Source of the DNA: Rhodopseudomonas palustris JSC-3b
Lineage (GTDB): Bacteria > Pseudomonadota > Alphaproteobacteria > Rhizobiales > Xanthobacteraceae
Assembly (NCBI GenBank): GCA_000504425.1
Contig: KI632513.1
Span: 1,357,491-1,421,490, forward strand
Direction: 5' to 3'
Length of the DNA stretch: 64,000 nucleotides
How positions within the stretch are numbered: the stretch's first letter is position 1; each line of letters starts with the position of its first letter. A program made the position numbers and the translations under genes. The notes below the pieces were generated by a model. The model did no database searches and was not told the origin of the DNA. It worked only from the letters and a program-made list of their open reading frames with translations. Shown piece after piece: positions 7,947 to 18,243 of the stretch.

Positions 7947-9449
7947 CTAAACCACCTGCGGCCGCTGCGGCCGCACCGGCGTGAATGGCGGGGTCAGCAA
8001 CAGCGCCCTGCGATCGGCAACCGCGTTGTGGAATTGCTCGAGCGCGATGTTGAAGGCGGTGAGCGTGCCCTCCTCGATCGCGCCGTTTTCAAAGCAGGTC
8101 AGCGTGTCGCGCAAAATGTCGTCGGCCTCGGCCTGCAACGCGTCGAGCTCATCCATGGTGTCGGATTTGCGCGCCGCGGCGATCATATCGAGCAGCCGCT
8201 CGCGCAGGGTCGAATTGGTGTTGCGCTCGTCCTTGCGCAGATAGCTCGCGAGCCAGGCGCCGATCGAGCCGAGCGCCGAGAACGCCATCAGCGACCACCA
8301 GATGTAGTCGCTGTAGCGATCCAGAAAGGTCTTTTCCTCGCCATCGACAAACGCCGCCGCTCCCGGATGCGCCGGGATCGCAGCGTCCTTGTCGGTGTCC
8401 GGCGTTTCGATCTTCGCGGCGAGCGGAAAGTCGTTCATCAGCGACTGCCGCACCGCGAATAGCTGCTTGGTAAACACCGCGACGGTCGATTCCGGCAGCG
8501 ATTTACGCGCGACGATATGATGGGCGAAGCTGATGGTCTTCACTTCCTCATCCGGGCGCGGCGGCGAGCCGCCAAAGGCGCCCGCGGGAATGTCCGCGGC
8601 GTCATACATCGGATGGTTTTGCGCGATCGCCTCCGCTGCATCGATCGCCAGAAAGGTCGGCGCGCCGCCGCGCGAGGATTCGGCGATGGCATCGGCGGTG
8701 ATCTTGCTGTTGATCGGCCCGGCGGCCAGGAACACATCGACCTTGTGGTCCTTGATCGCGTCGGCCAATTCGCTGGTCGAGAACTGCACGATGTCGAGTT
8801 TCGAGGTATCGACGCCGTATTGCTGCAACACCACCTTCAGCAGATTGACATTAGCCTGGGTGCGGCCGATCACGCCGATCCGCTTGTCGGCGATCTGCGC
8901 GATCTTGGTGATCTTGGCGGCGCCCTTCTTGCGGTCGGCCTTCGGGCGCGGCGGCACCCACAGCACCGCCACGTTCTTGCGCAGCACCGCCACCGCCTGA
9001 GCGTCCTTGGGAACTTCAAGATCGCCGCGGATCACCGCAAGATCGGCCTTGCCGGTCGCCAGCGCATTGGCGCTGCCGAGCGCGCCGTCGGCAATCACCG
9101 GCCGCAGCCGAACGCCGCTATGCTCGCGGGAAAATGCCTGCGCCAACGCCTGCACCACGCGCACGTCGTCGGAATTCGGCGGCCCGACCGCAATGCGCAG
9201 CGGCACCGGCCGCATGGTGAAGTAATAGCCGCTCAGCAACGCCCCGATGCCGGCCAATACCCCGGCCAGGACGATGAACACCGCTTTGCGGCGTCGGGAG
9301 CGTACGGGCGTCGGTGTCATCGACCCCACCAATTCAGGACCGGCTACATTGGGTTGGGACAGAGGTTGTCTCAAGCTCAAATCCAATTGTGCCCTCATCC
9401 CGGGTGGAATGGATAGCGGTTTTTGGCGCGAAGCGCCTCGGATGGTCAC
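7947..9449 (-). CDS. TAXI-family TRAP solute-binding protein with two membrane anchors
   Basis: Up to 500 residues. Residues ~56-76 form a membrane anchor after a basic RSRRRK. Residues ~82-375 resemble TAXI-type TRAP solute receptors (RIAVGPPNSDD, GKADLAVIRGD, IGVIGRTQANVNLL). A second hydrophobic helix at ~383-405 (YIWWSLMAFSALGSIGAWLASYL) is followed by a ~95-residue charged, probably cytoplasmic tail. TAXI receptors normally deliver substrates to a TRAP permease and lack this second helix and tail; no DctQ/DctM gene is nearby. The arrangement hints at a tethered sensor rather than a free receptor, which is inference. The start is uncertain: ATG 9320, just before the first anchor and behind GGTGGGG, is a good alternative. 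Confidence 0.8.
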   Translation of the reverse strand: MTIRGASRQKPLSIPPGMRAQLDLSLRQPLSQPNVAGPELVGSMTPTPVRSRRRKAVFIVLAGVLAGIGALLSGYYFTMRPVPLRIAVGPPNSDDVRVVQALAQAFSREHSGVRLRPVIADGALGSANALATGKADLAVIRGDLEVPKDAQAVAVLRKNVAVLWVPPRPKADRKKGAAKITKIAQIADKRIGVIGRTQANVNLLKVVLQQYGVDTSKLDIVQFSTSELADAIKDHKVDVFLAAGPINSKITADAIAESSRGGAPTFLAIDAAEAIAQNHPMYDAADIPAGAFGGSPPRPDEEVKTISFAHHIVARKSLPESTVAVFTKQLFAVRQSLMNDFPLAAKIETPDTDKDAAIPAHPGAAAFVDGEEKTFLDRYSDYIWWSLMAFSALGSIGAWLASYLRKDERNTNSTLRERLLDMIAAARKSDTMDELDALQAEADDILRDTLTCFENGAIEEGTLTAFNIALEQFHNAVADRRALLLTPPFTPVRPQRPQVV

Positions 9450-9532
9450 CAGGATCTGAAACGCTGTATCGCGCTAATGTGGCAACAATCGATAGCATGG
9501 CGTCATGACAGCGCGTTCATCAGGAGAGAACA

Positions 9533-9838
9533 ATGACCGAACGTCTGACCGAGGCGGCACGGCGCGCCGCACTGGAAATGCTGCCGGACTGGCGCGCCCT
9601 GCCCGATCGCGACGCGATCGCGCGCACGCTGACATTTGCGGATTTCGATGCTGCCTTCGCGTTCATGACACGCGTCGCGCTGATCGCCTCGCGCCACGAC
9701 CACCATCCGGACTGGCACAACGTCTACAACCGGGTCGATCTGGTGTTGTCCACCCACGATGCCGGCGGCCTGACCAACCGCGACATCGAGCTGGCCCGCG
9801 CCATCGACGCGGTCGCCGCCGCAGTTTCGCCGGCCTGA
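9533..9838 (+). CDS. phhB: 4a-hydroxytetrahydrobiopterin dehydratase
   Basis: The 101-residue length is typical for pterin-4a-carbinolamine dehydratases. ATG 9533 is preceded by AGGAG. The active-site signature is H55-D-H57-H58-P59-D60-W61 followed by NVYNRVD; these histidines catalyse dehydration of 4a-hydroxytetrahydrobiopterin, recycling the cofactor of phenylalanine hydroxylase. No phenylalanine hydroxylase gene is in the window. It is divergent from the TAXI gene, with an 83-bp gap holding both promoters. Confidence 0.93.
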   Translation: MTERLTEAARRAALEMLPDWRALPDRDAIARTLTFADFDAAFAFMTRVALIASRHDHHPDWHNVYNRVDLVLSTHDAGGLTNRDIELARAIDAVAAAVSPA

Positions 9839-9983
9839 TGCAATCAACTGAAGCGTACCTATATCGGGAGTCGCGTATCGGGAGTTCCGGCCGCGATCAG
9901 GCAAGTTCCCGGCGATGGCAGGCATGCCCGTGAAGCGATGCCAGCAGGCCAACCTAACCAGCAGACGATGGTGAGCCACCCGT

Positions 9984-10358
9984 ATGAACACGTCTCAGCA
10001 TGGCGTCGGCTTTGAGCCCGCCGACCACCTCGCCGAAAACCCCGACGAACTGCGCCGCCGGTTCTGGCTGAAAATGAAGCGGCTGGCAGTGAAGCTGCCG
10101 TTCGCCGAGGATCTGCTCGCCGCCTATTACTGCGCGTTCGATCGCGCCACGCCGCGCCATGTCCAGGTCGCGCTGCTGGGCGCGCTGGCCTATTTCGTGC
10201 TGCCGTTCGACTTTGTCACCGACCTGATGCCGATGCTCGGCTTTGCCGACGATGCCGCGGTGCTGGCCACCGCGATCCGGCTGGTGGCCGGCAATATCAC
10301 GCCCGAGCACCGCGCCGCCGCCCAGGCCGCCATGCAGCGCGGCCTGACCGAGGACTAA
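9984..10358 (+). CDS. YkvA-family (DUF1232) protein
   Basis: A 124-residue protein whose middle carries the DUF1232 core: a hydrophobic helix LLGALAYFVLPFDFVTDLMP followed by MLGFADDAAVL, matching the family pattern LPxDxxxDxxPxxGxxDD. The segment is usually membrane-associated; no biochemical role is established. It starts at ATG 9984 without a strong ribosome site, 145 bp after phhB, and ends 128 bp before the convergent NlpD-like gene. Confidence 0.85.
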   Translation: MNTSQHGVGFEPADHLAENPDELRRRFWLKMKRLAVKLPFAEDLLAAYYCAFDRATPRHVQVALLGALAYFVLPFDFVTDLMPMLGFADDAAVLATAIRLVAGNITPEHRAAAQAAMQRGLTED

Positions 10359-10412
10359 GCACTGCTCAGGCTTTGACCCAGCTGCTCGGCAAGGCCGACT
10401 AGCAAAGCCCCG

Positions 10413-10446
10413 CCAAAAGGAAAATGCCCGGGACTGGCCCGGGCAT
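10413..10446 (-). terminator. Terminator of the nlpD-like gene
   Basis: Perfect arms ATGCCCGGG (10424-10432) and CCCGGGCAT (10438-10446) have a 5-nt loop. Reading leftwards they are followed by TTTTCCTTTTGG. It lies 41 bp beyond the minus-strand stop. Confidence 0.85.
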
Positions 10447-10486
10447 CGCGTCTCATGGTGGGGCTCGTTGTAAGGCTGACCGCGGC

Positions 10487-11950
10487 TTACGCGCCGTTCA
10501 GGAACTGCAGCGGATCGACCGGGGTCGAGCCCTTGCGGATTTCAAAGTGCAGCTGCGGTGACGCCACCTCGCCGCTCTGGCCGGATTTGGCAATGGTCTG
10601 GCCGCGCTTGATGGTTTCGCCGCGCTTCACGAGCAGCTCGGAAGCGTGCGCATAGGCGGTGACGTAGCCGTTGCTGTGCCGGATCAGCACCAGATTGCCA
10701 TAGCCCTTCAGCTCGTTGCCGGCATAGGCGACCACGCCATCCTCAGCAGCCTTGACCGGCGTGCCCTCAGGCACCGCAAGGTTGATGCCGTCATTCTGCT
10801 TGCCATTGGTCTTGGCGCCATAGCCGGCAATCACCCGGCCACGCACCGGCCAGCGGAAGCCAGGCAGCGCGCCGGTGGCTTCGGCCGACTTCACCGGCGT
10901 TTCAGCGACCGGCGCTTCAGCGGGCGTGGCGGTGCTCGCCAGCCGCGCCTTCTGCGGCGGTTCGGCCGGCATGGCGGCGGCCATGGTCACCGGCGCCGCA
11001 GCGGCAACCGGGGCAGCCACGGCGGCTGGCGCCGGAGCCGGTGCGGGCGCCGCCATTTGGGCGGGCTGCGCCGCGGCCATCCGGGTGCCCGGTGCCGGGA
11101 CGTTCAGGCGGGTGCCGACCTTGAGTGGCGAGCTGATTGCGAGGCCATTGGCCTGCGCCAATTCAGCCGGCGAAATCTTATGGCGCCGCGCGATGCCGAT
11201 CAGGCTGTCGCCGGGATTGACGATATGGACGCTGCCCGCCGCCGCGACCGGACGGCCCGCCATGGGGGCCGGAGCCGGCGCCGCCGCAACAGCCGGAGCC
11301 GGCGCGACCGGGGCCGCCAGGGCCGCACGGTTCGGGATGATCAGCTGTTGACCGGGCTGCAGCACGCGCGGGCCGCGATAGCCATTGGCCTGCAGGATCG
11401 CCGCGGTCGAGACGTTGTAGCGCCGCGCCAGCGTTTCCAGGGAATCGCTGGTGCCGACGATGATGGTGGTGCCCGCCACCGGCGCGCGATTGGCGCCAGC
11501 GCGTGCGGTCGTGCCCGTCACCATGTCGGCGGGCGCGGCCGCAGGCGGCGCATAGGCCGCAACGCCGCGTCCACCCGCAGCCGGCGGATAGGCCGGGGCT
11601 GGCGCCGCCGCGTAAGGGCGCTGCGCCGGAGCGCTGGGATAGGTCTGCGGTGCAGAGATCGGCGGCGGCAAGGGCTGCGCCTGATACTGCGGCTGCGCTT
11701 GATATTGCGGCTGGTACTGAGGCTGCGCCTGATATTGCGGCTGGGCCTGATAATGCGGCCGCGCATATTGCGGCAACTCGCGCTGTGGCGCGGGCTGTTG
11801 CGCTACTGAGCCGGTGGAGTCCTGAAACGGATTCTGTGAAAGCCGGGACTGCATGTCCGCGCTGCAGCCACTGAATCCGACGGACATCAACGCCAGCACC
11901 GCAAGCTGCGGAGTCCGGCGCGAGCAAAGCAACGCGACGACGCGGGACAT
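10487..11950 (-). CDS. nlpD: NlpD-like lipoprotein: two LysM domains and a degenerate LytM (M23) domain
   Basis: A 487-residue protein. Residues 1-28 are a lipoprotein-like signal with Cys29 in FSGC. A Gln/Pro/Tyr-rich repeat built on QAQPQYQ spans ~66-92. LysM domains lie at ~162-207 and ~242-285, with Ala/Pro linkers between, and a LytM/M23 domain at ~385-484. Two of the usual zinc-site positions are replaced: NDGINL instead of HxGxD, and QLHFE instead of HLHFE. E. coli NlpD has a comparable loss and works by activating amidases at the septum, so an activator rather than an endopeptidase is inferred. The surE-pcm-nlpD order further upstream matches the classical cluster. Alphaproteobacterial DipM is a close alternative name. 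Confidence 0.88.
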   Translation of the reverse strand: MSRVVALLCSRRTPQLAVLALMSVGFSGCSADMQSRLSQNPFQDSTGSVAQQPAPQRELPQYARPHYQAQPQYQAQPQYQPQYQAQPQYQAQPLPPPISAPQTYPSAPAQRPYAAAPAPAYPPAAGGRGVAAYAPPAAAPADMVTGTTARAGANRAPVAGTTIIVGTSDSLETLARRYNVSTAAILQANGYRGPRVLQPGQQLIIPNRAALAAPVAPAPAVAAAPAPAPMAGRPVAAAGSVHIVNPGDSLIGIARRHKISPAELAQANGLAISSPLKVGTRLNVPAPGTRMAAAQPAQMAAPAPAPAPAAVAAPVAAAAPVTMAAAMPAEPPQKARLASTATPAEAPVAETPVKSAEATGALPGFRWPVRGRVIAGYGAKTNGKQNDGINLAVPEGTPVKAAEDGVVAYAGNELKGYGNLVLIRHSNGYVTAYAHASELLVKRGETIKRGQTIAKSGQSGEVASPQLHFEIRKGSTPVDPLQFLNGA

Positions 11951-11988
11951 GGTTACTCACTCTTTACGCAACAGAATTTACCTTTTCA

Positions 11989-12021
11989 GTTAAACACCTG
12001 TTCAGTTACCAAGCGTTTAAC
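11989..12021. promoter_or_regulatory. Inverted repeat GTTAAAC-N19-GTTTAAC upstream of nlpD
   Basis: Arms at 11989-11995 and 12015-12021 lie 39-71 bp upstream of the nlpD start, in the AT-rich 146-bp gap after pcm. The right arm includes TTAACC, which resembles a half-site of the cell-cycle regulator CtrA. Function is conjectural. Confidence 0.25.
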
Positions 12022-12096
12022 CCTGCCGGCAAATTGCAGGTTCTCAGCAGTTTTCCGCAGTCGAAATCGGCGCGGTCGGACGCCCCGAAATTGCGC

Positions 12097-12750
12097 TTAC
12101 AGCTCGCGCGCGATGCCCGGCAGCGCCGGCACAAAACGCACCGCCACCAGCTGTTTGCGCTCGATTCCGCCCTTGAGATTGCGGAATTTGACCAGGTTCT
12201 GCGCGCCGCTTTGCGGGCCAACCGGCGCCAGCAGAATACCGTCGAGATCAAGCCGTGCCAGCAGCGCCTCTGGCACCTGCTCCATGGCCGCGGTCACCAG
12301 AATGCGGTCGAACAGCCCGGCCTCTTTCGGCACGTCAAAACCATCGCCGACCCGCACCTCGACATTATGGCACTCCAGCCGTTCGAGCCGGGCGCGGGCC
12401 GTGTCGGCCAGGGTTTTGAAGCGCTCCAGCGTCAGCACCTGGCGGCACAGCCGCGACAGCACCGCGGCCTGGTAGCCCGAGCCGGTGCCGATTTCGAGCA
12501 CCCGATGGTCGCGCTGCAGCTGCAATTGCTCGGTCATATAGGCGACCACGAAGGGCTGGCTGATGGTCTGGCCGCACTCGATCGGCAGCGCGGTGTCGCG
12601 CCAGGCCTCGTCGCGATGCGGCGCCGCCACGAACAGATCGCGCGGCACATCATCCATGGCTCGCAGCACCGCCTGGTCGCTGATGCCGCGACGGCGCAGA
12701 TTGAGCTGAAACATCATCTTTTCGGGCGGCGGCGGTCCGACGAACGACAT
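12097..12750 (-). CDS. pcm: Protein-L-isoaspartate O-methyltransferase
   Basis: A 217-residue class I SAM-dependent methyltransferase. Residues 59-67 (CGQTISQPF) are the PCMT signature that shapes the isoaspartyl site; residues 85-99 ([15 protein letters not shown]) are the SAM-binding motif [10 protein letters not shown] follows as motif II. The enzyme methylates L-isoaspartyl residues so that damaged proteins can be repaired. It lies between surE and nlpD as in many Proteobacteria, but here a response-regulator gene on the other strand is inserted between surE and pcm. Start ATG 12750 gives the family's usual length. Confidence 0.95.
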   Translation of the reverse strand: MSFVGPPPPEKMMFQLNLRRRGISDQAVLRAMDDVPRDLFVAAPHRDEAWRDTALPIECGQTISQPFVVAYMTEQLQLQRDHRVLEIGTGSGYQAAVLSRLCRQVLTLERFKTLADTARARLERLECHNVEVRVGDGFDVPKEAGLFDRILVTAAMEQVPEALLARLDLDGILLAPVGPQSGAQNLVKFRNLKGGIERKQLVAVRFVPALPGIAREL

Positions 12751-12983
12751 GGTGGTCTCGCAGCTAACAAAGGGTCGAAAGGGCCACGATCAGTTCCTGT
12801 GTCGGAACATGCGCTGCAAGGCTGGCTTTGCCAATGTTGACATTGCTTCCCATCGGCTTATTTGCCAACATGGCTCAACCCTAGCCGCATTGGTTCTCGC
12901 TGCGATCAACTTCAAGCGCATCATTTCCAAAGGCGTGCCTGTTCCGGACGCGTATCATGGCCGGAATTCGTGAAGGACCCATC

Positions 12984-13355
12984 ATGACGACGATGCCGCC
13001 GGGCTCCGTGTTTCTGGTTGAAGACGAAGCCATGATCCGGATGATGGTGGCCGACATGCTCGAAGAACTCGGCTATCACATCGCCGCCGAAACCGGCGAA
13101 CTGAACGAAGCGCTGCGGCTGGCTGAAACTACCGATTTCGACATCGCCATCCTCGACGTCAACGTCAATGGCAAGGTGATCTCTCCGGTCGCCGACCTGA
13201 TCAAGGCGCGCAATCGCCCGTTCATCTTCGCCACCGGCTACGGCGTGCAGGGCGTGCCGGCCGAACACCGCGACCGCCCGGCACTGCAAAAGCCGTTTCA
13301 GATCGAAGCGCTTGCCGAGATGCTCAGCAGCACGCTGAAGAACCTCGCCGCTTAG
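12984..13355 (+). CDS. Single-domain response regulator
   Basis: A 123-residue protein consisting only of a receiver domain. ATG 12984 is chosen because GAAGGA lies eight bases upstream; an earlier in-frame ATG at 12957 lacks one. The acidic pair E13/D14, phosphoacceptor D58 (AILDVNVNG), T84 (FATGYG) and K103 (QKPF) are all in place, so it should be phosphorylatable. There is no output domain or adjacent histidine kinase. It is typical of the many stand-alone receivers in this family that act as phosphate sinks or protein-protein switches. It is transcribed against, and splits, the surE-pcm pair. Confidence 0.9.
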   Translation: MTTMPPGSVFLVEDEAMIRMMVADMLEELGYHIAAETGELNEALRLAETTDFDIAILDVNVNGKVISPVADLIKARNRPFIFATGYGVQGVPAEHRDRPALQKPFQIEALAEMLSSTLKNLAA

Positions 13356-13399
13356 CTACTCCGCCCAGCCGGTTAGCCCCGCGTCTTCCCCCTCCGCGC

Positions 13400-14167
13400 T
13401 CAGCCCAGCGTCTGCCGCAGCGTTTCCGAAAAGCCGTCGTCGGTGCGATCGAGCTTGAGCGGCGTCACCGAGATATAACGCGCGGCCAGCGCGGCGATGT
13501 CGGTGCCTTCGGCTGGCGATGCTTCGGCGGCGACCCGCTCAAAGCCGATCCAGAAGTAAGGATTGCCGCGGCCGTCATGACGCTCATCGACGCGCAGGAA
13601 GTTCTGATTGCGCTTGCCCTGGCGCGTCACCATCACGCCGGCAACCTGATCGGGCGCGCAGGACGGGAAGTTGACGTTGATCACGGTGTTTTTCGGCACG
13701 CCCGCCTCGATCGCCCGGCGCAGAATCTTGGGGCCATGCACCAGCGCGGTCTCCCAGATCGGCGCGGCACGGGTCTCGTGCGAAAATTCCTGCGACAGCG
13801 CGAAGGACGGCAGGCCAAGAATGGTGCCTTCGAGCGCACCGGCGATGGTGCCGGAATACACGACGTCTTCGGCGACGTTGCGCCCCTTATTGACGCCCGA
13901 CAGCACCAGATCCGGCCCCTTGTCGCCGAGAATGTAGCGCGCGCCCATGATCACGCAGTCGGTCGGCGTGCCGCGCACCGCAAAATGGCGCGGGCCGATC
14001 TCGCGCAGCCGCAGCGGATCGTTGAGCGACAAGGAATGCGACACCCCGGACTGATCAAGCTCCGGCGCCACCACCCACACGTCGTCAGATAGCGCCCGCG
14101 CGATCTGTTCTACGATCTGCAAGCCGGGCGCATGAACGCCATCGTCGTTGGTGCACAGAATCCGCAT
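13400..14167 (-). CDS. surE: 5'/3'-nucleotidase SurE
   Basis: A 255-residue protein starting at the family N-terminus [16 protein letters not shown] (ATG 14167, GGAGG 11 bases upstream); an open frame continues 29 codons further without similarity. D8/D9 of NDDG are the metal ligands; SGVNKGRN and VNVNFPSC follow as usual. SurE removes phosphate from nucleoside monophosphates and is a stationary-phase survival protein in E. coli, commonly next to pcm and nlpD. The 3' end lies 44 bp from the convergent response-regulator gene. Confidence 0.95.
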   Translation of the reverse strand: MRILCTNDDGVHAPGLQIVEQIARALSDDVWVVAPELDQSGVSHSLSLNDPLRLREIGPRHFAVRGTPTDCVIMGARYILGDKGPDLVLSGVNKGRNVAEDVVYSGTIAGALEGTILGLPSFALSQEFSHETRAAPIWETALVHGPKILRRAIEAGVPKNTVINVNFPSCAPDQVAGVMVTRQGKRNQNFLRVDERHDGRGNPYFWIGFERVAAEASPAEGTDIAALAARYISVTPLKLDRTDDGFSETLRQTLG

Positions 14168-14405
14168 TCTCGCATTCGCCTCCGCTGGACTGCGCCGGCC
14201 GCATTGCAGCGGCCAGCCGGAGCGGCTCTTACCATCCCGTTTTCGCTCTGTCACAGGGGGCCTGTTGCGATCACGAGGCTGCGCCCAGCCCGGGAACCGA
14301 ACCGCACCGCCACGGTTTTTCTGTCAGCCACTGGCATAGCCGCCGCTCCCCGCGACGGCAGCCGCGGCTCGGTCCAGCCAAACAGAAGGACGGTAAGGCG
14401 ACGTG

Positions 14406-14894
14406 ATGTCGATCTCAGCCCGCAAAATCGTGCTGATAGCTGCGCTGGTGATCATGATGACCGCGCTGCTGTGGGCCGGCTCCGGCGACCGCGCGGCGCG
14501 GCTGCAGGCCGAACCGGCGCCCGCTCCGGCCACCATTGCCAGTGCCGTCAGCACCCCCGTGGTGCAGCCCGAGCCGGTCGAACCCCAGGCGGCGATGACG
14601 GCGGTGCCGCTGTCGCAGGTCCGGCTGGTGCGGCAATCGCTGAAGCGTAGCGGTCTCGGCGCCCGGGTGTTGGCCACCGTCACGGTGCGCAACCGGCACC
14701 AATACGCCATCAAGGATGTCGAAATCCTGTGCGCATTCCGCGGCCGCGACGGTTACGTGACCACGCGGCGGCGGGTGCTACCCGAGGTGATCGAGGCGCG
14801 CAGCCGCGAGACCTTTGCCAATGTGCTGGTCGGGCATATCAACGTCGTCACCACCCGTGGCCGCTGCAAGCTGGTCGGCGCCAGCCGGGTATGA
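14406..14894 (+). CDS. Membrane-anchored protein of unknown function (162 aa)
   Basis: It starts with GTG-ATG at 14403-14408; the ATG is preferred, with AAGGACGG/TAAGG upstream. Residues ~7-25 are a single hydrophobic segment (signal anchor or signal peptide). An Ala/Pro/Glu linker follows, then a compact ~90-residue C-terminal domain with beta-strand character (VLATVTVRNRHQYAIKDVEI...). Two cysteines in that domain (ILCAFRG and GRCKLV) could form a disulfide in the periplasm. The pattern of a hydrophilic domain beginning TVTVRN resembles FxLYD-type beta-sandwiches, but I cannot assign it. It is divergent from surE and convergent with a tiny gene upstream of serS. Confidence 0.7.
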   Translation: MSISARKIVLIAALVIMMTALLWAGSGDRAARLQAEPAPAPATIASAVSTPVVQPEPVEPQAAMTAVPLSQVRLVRQSLKRSGLGARVLATVTVRNRHQYAIKDVEILCAFRGRDGYVTTRRRVLPEVIEARSRETFANVLVGHINVVTTRGRCKLVGASRV

Positions 14895-14900
14895 TGGCCG

Positions 14901-15020
14901 TTATCCGACCAGCGCCAGCCCGGCGATCGCCAGGCACACCACCAGCGTGCTGTGCAAGATCACCCGCCCCCAGAGAGCGCGCGTGCGGCTGAGCCGATGA
15001 TCGGATTCAGAAAACAGCAT
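14901..15020 (-). CDS. Possible 39-aa single-pass membrane protein
   Basis: Read leftwards from ATG 15020 to TAA 14901. The N-terminus is charged (SESDHRLSRTRALWGR), then a hydrophobic helix VILHSTLVVCLAIAGLALVG runs to the stop. AGAGG lies nine bases before the ATG. Charge-then-helix layout, a ribosome site and a stop right after the helix are typical of small membrane proteins. It is too short for statistical support and has no recognised family. Confidence 0.4.
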   Translation of the reverse strand: MLFSESDHRLSRTRALWGRVILHSTLVVCLAIAGLALVG

Positions 15021-15110
15021 CCCTTGCCAGCCTCTTGCTACGTCGCACCGTTTCGAGATCGCAGCCGCCGTTTGATTTCAGTGGCCCTTGACGCCAACCA
15101 CCAACCGCTC

Positions 15111-15217
15111 CGCACGTCATGGCCGGTCTCGACCCGGCCGCCATCCACGCCTTTGATCTTGCTGCGATTTCAAGACGTGGATACCCGCGACAAGCGAGGG
15201 TATGACGGTCATTGGTA
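15111..15217. repeat. Intergenic palindromic repeat (two hairpins)
   Basis: The first hairpin is CATGGCCGG...CCGGCCGCCAT (15118-15143). The second is around 15176-15207 (CGTGGATACCCGCGACAAGCGAGGGTATGACG). From memory, paired hairpins of this type, with a GACAAGC loop and GGTATGACG end, are scattered between genes in Bradyrhizobium and Rhodopseudomonas. The copy is degenerate. Confidence 0.5.
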
Positions 15218-15257
15218 CGGGCCGATGGTATCACATGTCAGGCCGCTGCGATCACCT

Positions 15258-16652
<1,395 letters not shown>

Positions 16653-16731
16653 TCAAGGCAAGGAGGCGGCGCCGCAGAAGCGGCAAAGCTGGCCGGGTGG
16701 TCTCCCGGACGGCGTCACATAAGGGAGAGCC

Positions 16732-17535
16732 CTACTCGGCAGGCTTGGGATCGGACGCGGCGGCGTCGTTCTGCGCGGCGGCGCGTTTCTTCTCGACCAT
16801 CGCCACCGAATAGATCGCGCCCTCGAACAATATCATCAGCGGAATCGCCAGCGACGCCTGGCTGATCACGTCCGGCGGGGTCAGCACCGCGGCGATCACA
16901 AAGGCGCCGACGATGAAATAACGCCGCTTCTCGCGCAGCTGCTGCGAGGTGATGATGCCGATCCGGCCAAGCAGCGTCAGGATCACCGGCAGCTGGAACG
17001 CAATGCCGAACGCGAAGATCAGCGACATCATCAAGGACAGATATTCGCCGACCTTGGGCAACAGCGCGATCTGCGCACTCTCGGCGTCGCCCATCTGCTG
17101 CATGCCGAGCGAGAACCGGATCAGCATCGGCAGCACCACAAAATACACCAGCAGCGCGCCGAGCATGAAAAAGCCCGGGGTGGCGATCAGATACGGCACA
17201 AAGGCGTTGCGCTCGTGCTTGTAGAGCCCGGGCGCCACGAATTTGTAGATCTGGGTGGCGATGATCGGGAACGAGATGAAACCCGCGCCGAACATCGCCA
17301 GCTTCAGCTGGGTCAGGAAATATTCGAGCAGCGCGGTGTAGATGAATTTCGAGTTTTCCGGCCCCGCGATCCACACGAACGGCCAGACCAGCACGTTATA
17401 AATCTGCTTGGCGAAGAAGAAGCAGACCACAAACGCCACGGCAAAGCCGATCAGCGCCTTGATCAGCCGCGCGCGCAGCTCGATCAAATGGTCCATCAAC
17501 GGCGCTTTGCTGGCCTCGATATCTTCGGCGCTCAT
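16732..17535 (-). CDS. tatC: Sec-independent protein translocase TatC
   Basis: A 267-residue inner-membrane protein with six predicted helices. The family signature near the N-terminus ([14 protein letters not shown]) includes the conserved Glu that binds twin-arginine signal peptides. Polar loops and the PGLYKHERN region precede helices 3-6. Its ATG overlaps the stop of tatB by four bases (ATGA), indicating coupled translation. TatC with TatB is the receptor of the Tat pathway, exporting folded cofactor-containing proteins. The C-terminal tail is charged and cytoplasmic. Confidence 0.96.
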   Translation of the reverse strand: MSAEDIEASKAPLMDHLIELRARLIKALIGFAVAFVVCFFFAKQIYNVLVWPFVWIAGPENSKFIYTALLEYFLTQLKLAMFGAGFISFPIIATQIYKFVAPGLYKHERNAFVPYLIATPGFFMLGALLVYFVVLPMLIRFSLGMQQMGDAESAQIALLPKVGEYLSLMMSLIFAFGIAFQLPVILTLLGRIGIITSQQLREKRRYFIVGAFVIAAVLTPPDVISQASLAIPLMILFEGAIYSVAMVEKKRAAAQNDAAASDPKPAE

Positions 17536-18131
17536 GACGCGGTCGGGTCCTTGGCCTGATCCTTGACCTGATCCTTCGCAGCCAGATCCTTGGCAGCCAG
17601 ATCATTGGCAGCCTGCCCCGACGCGGCCTGATCATGGCTGACCGGGGCTGCGGCAGCATTGCTAGCCGTGGGAGCCGGCTCGCTCGCCGTCGCGGTGGTG
17701 GACGCGATCGCCGCGGCCTCTGGCACAATCGCCAACGGCGCCATCACGGCGTTCTGCACGGCATGAGCCTCGACGGCCGCCAGCGTTTCGGCTGCGATCT
17801 GCTCCGCCGCGGCCGGCGCCGGCAGGCTGGTGGCGGCCGGCGCAGTGGTGCTCAACGCCGCGGTGACATCCTTTTGCAGCGAGGTCAGTGGATTGTTGTC
17901 GGTAAAGGCAGTGGTCGCCGACCTCACCTCGTCGAACGACTTCTTCAGCTCAGCCATCTCGGCTTCGCGCATCGCTTCGCGGAACTGGCCCTGAAACTCG
18001 CCGGCCATGCGGCGCGCTTTGCCAGCCCACTGCCCGACCGTCCGCAGCACGCCCGGCAACTCTTTGGGGCCGATGGCGATCAGCGCCACCACGCCGATCA
18101 CCATCAGTTCAGTCCAGCTGATGTCGAACAT
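17532..18131 (-). CDS. tatB: Sec-independent protein translocase TatB
   Basis: A 199-residue protein. The N-terminus [20 protein letters not shown] is the membrane helix, followed by [20 protein letters not shown] and an amphipathic helix, the diagnostic TatB layout. The second half is an Ala-rich low-complexity tail that ends in a degenerate LAAKDQ/KDQ repeat (~182-196). TatB partners TatC in binding Tat substrates. It overlaps tatC by four bases and lies 112 bp after tatA. Confidence 0.94.
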   Translation of the reverse strand: MFDISWTELMVIGVVALIAIGPKELPGVLRTVGQWAGKARRMAGEFQGQFREAMREAEMAELKKSFDEVRSATTAFTDNNPLTSLQKDVTAALSTTAPAATSLPAPAAAEQIAAETLAAVEAHAVQNAVMAPLAIVPEAAAIASTTATASEPAPTASNAAAAPVSHDQAASGQAANDLAAKDLAAKDQVKDQAKDPTAS

Positions 18132-18243
18132 GACTGCTTCCGCTCACGCGCGATGCCGCCCGCCCCCGGCTCAGCCGCAGTCCGCGTATTCTTGACTGGC
18201 CGCCGTGGCGTCGCCCGCCACGGCCTGCCGCACCCTGATGGCC

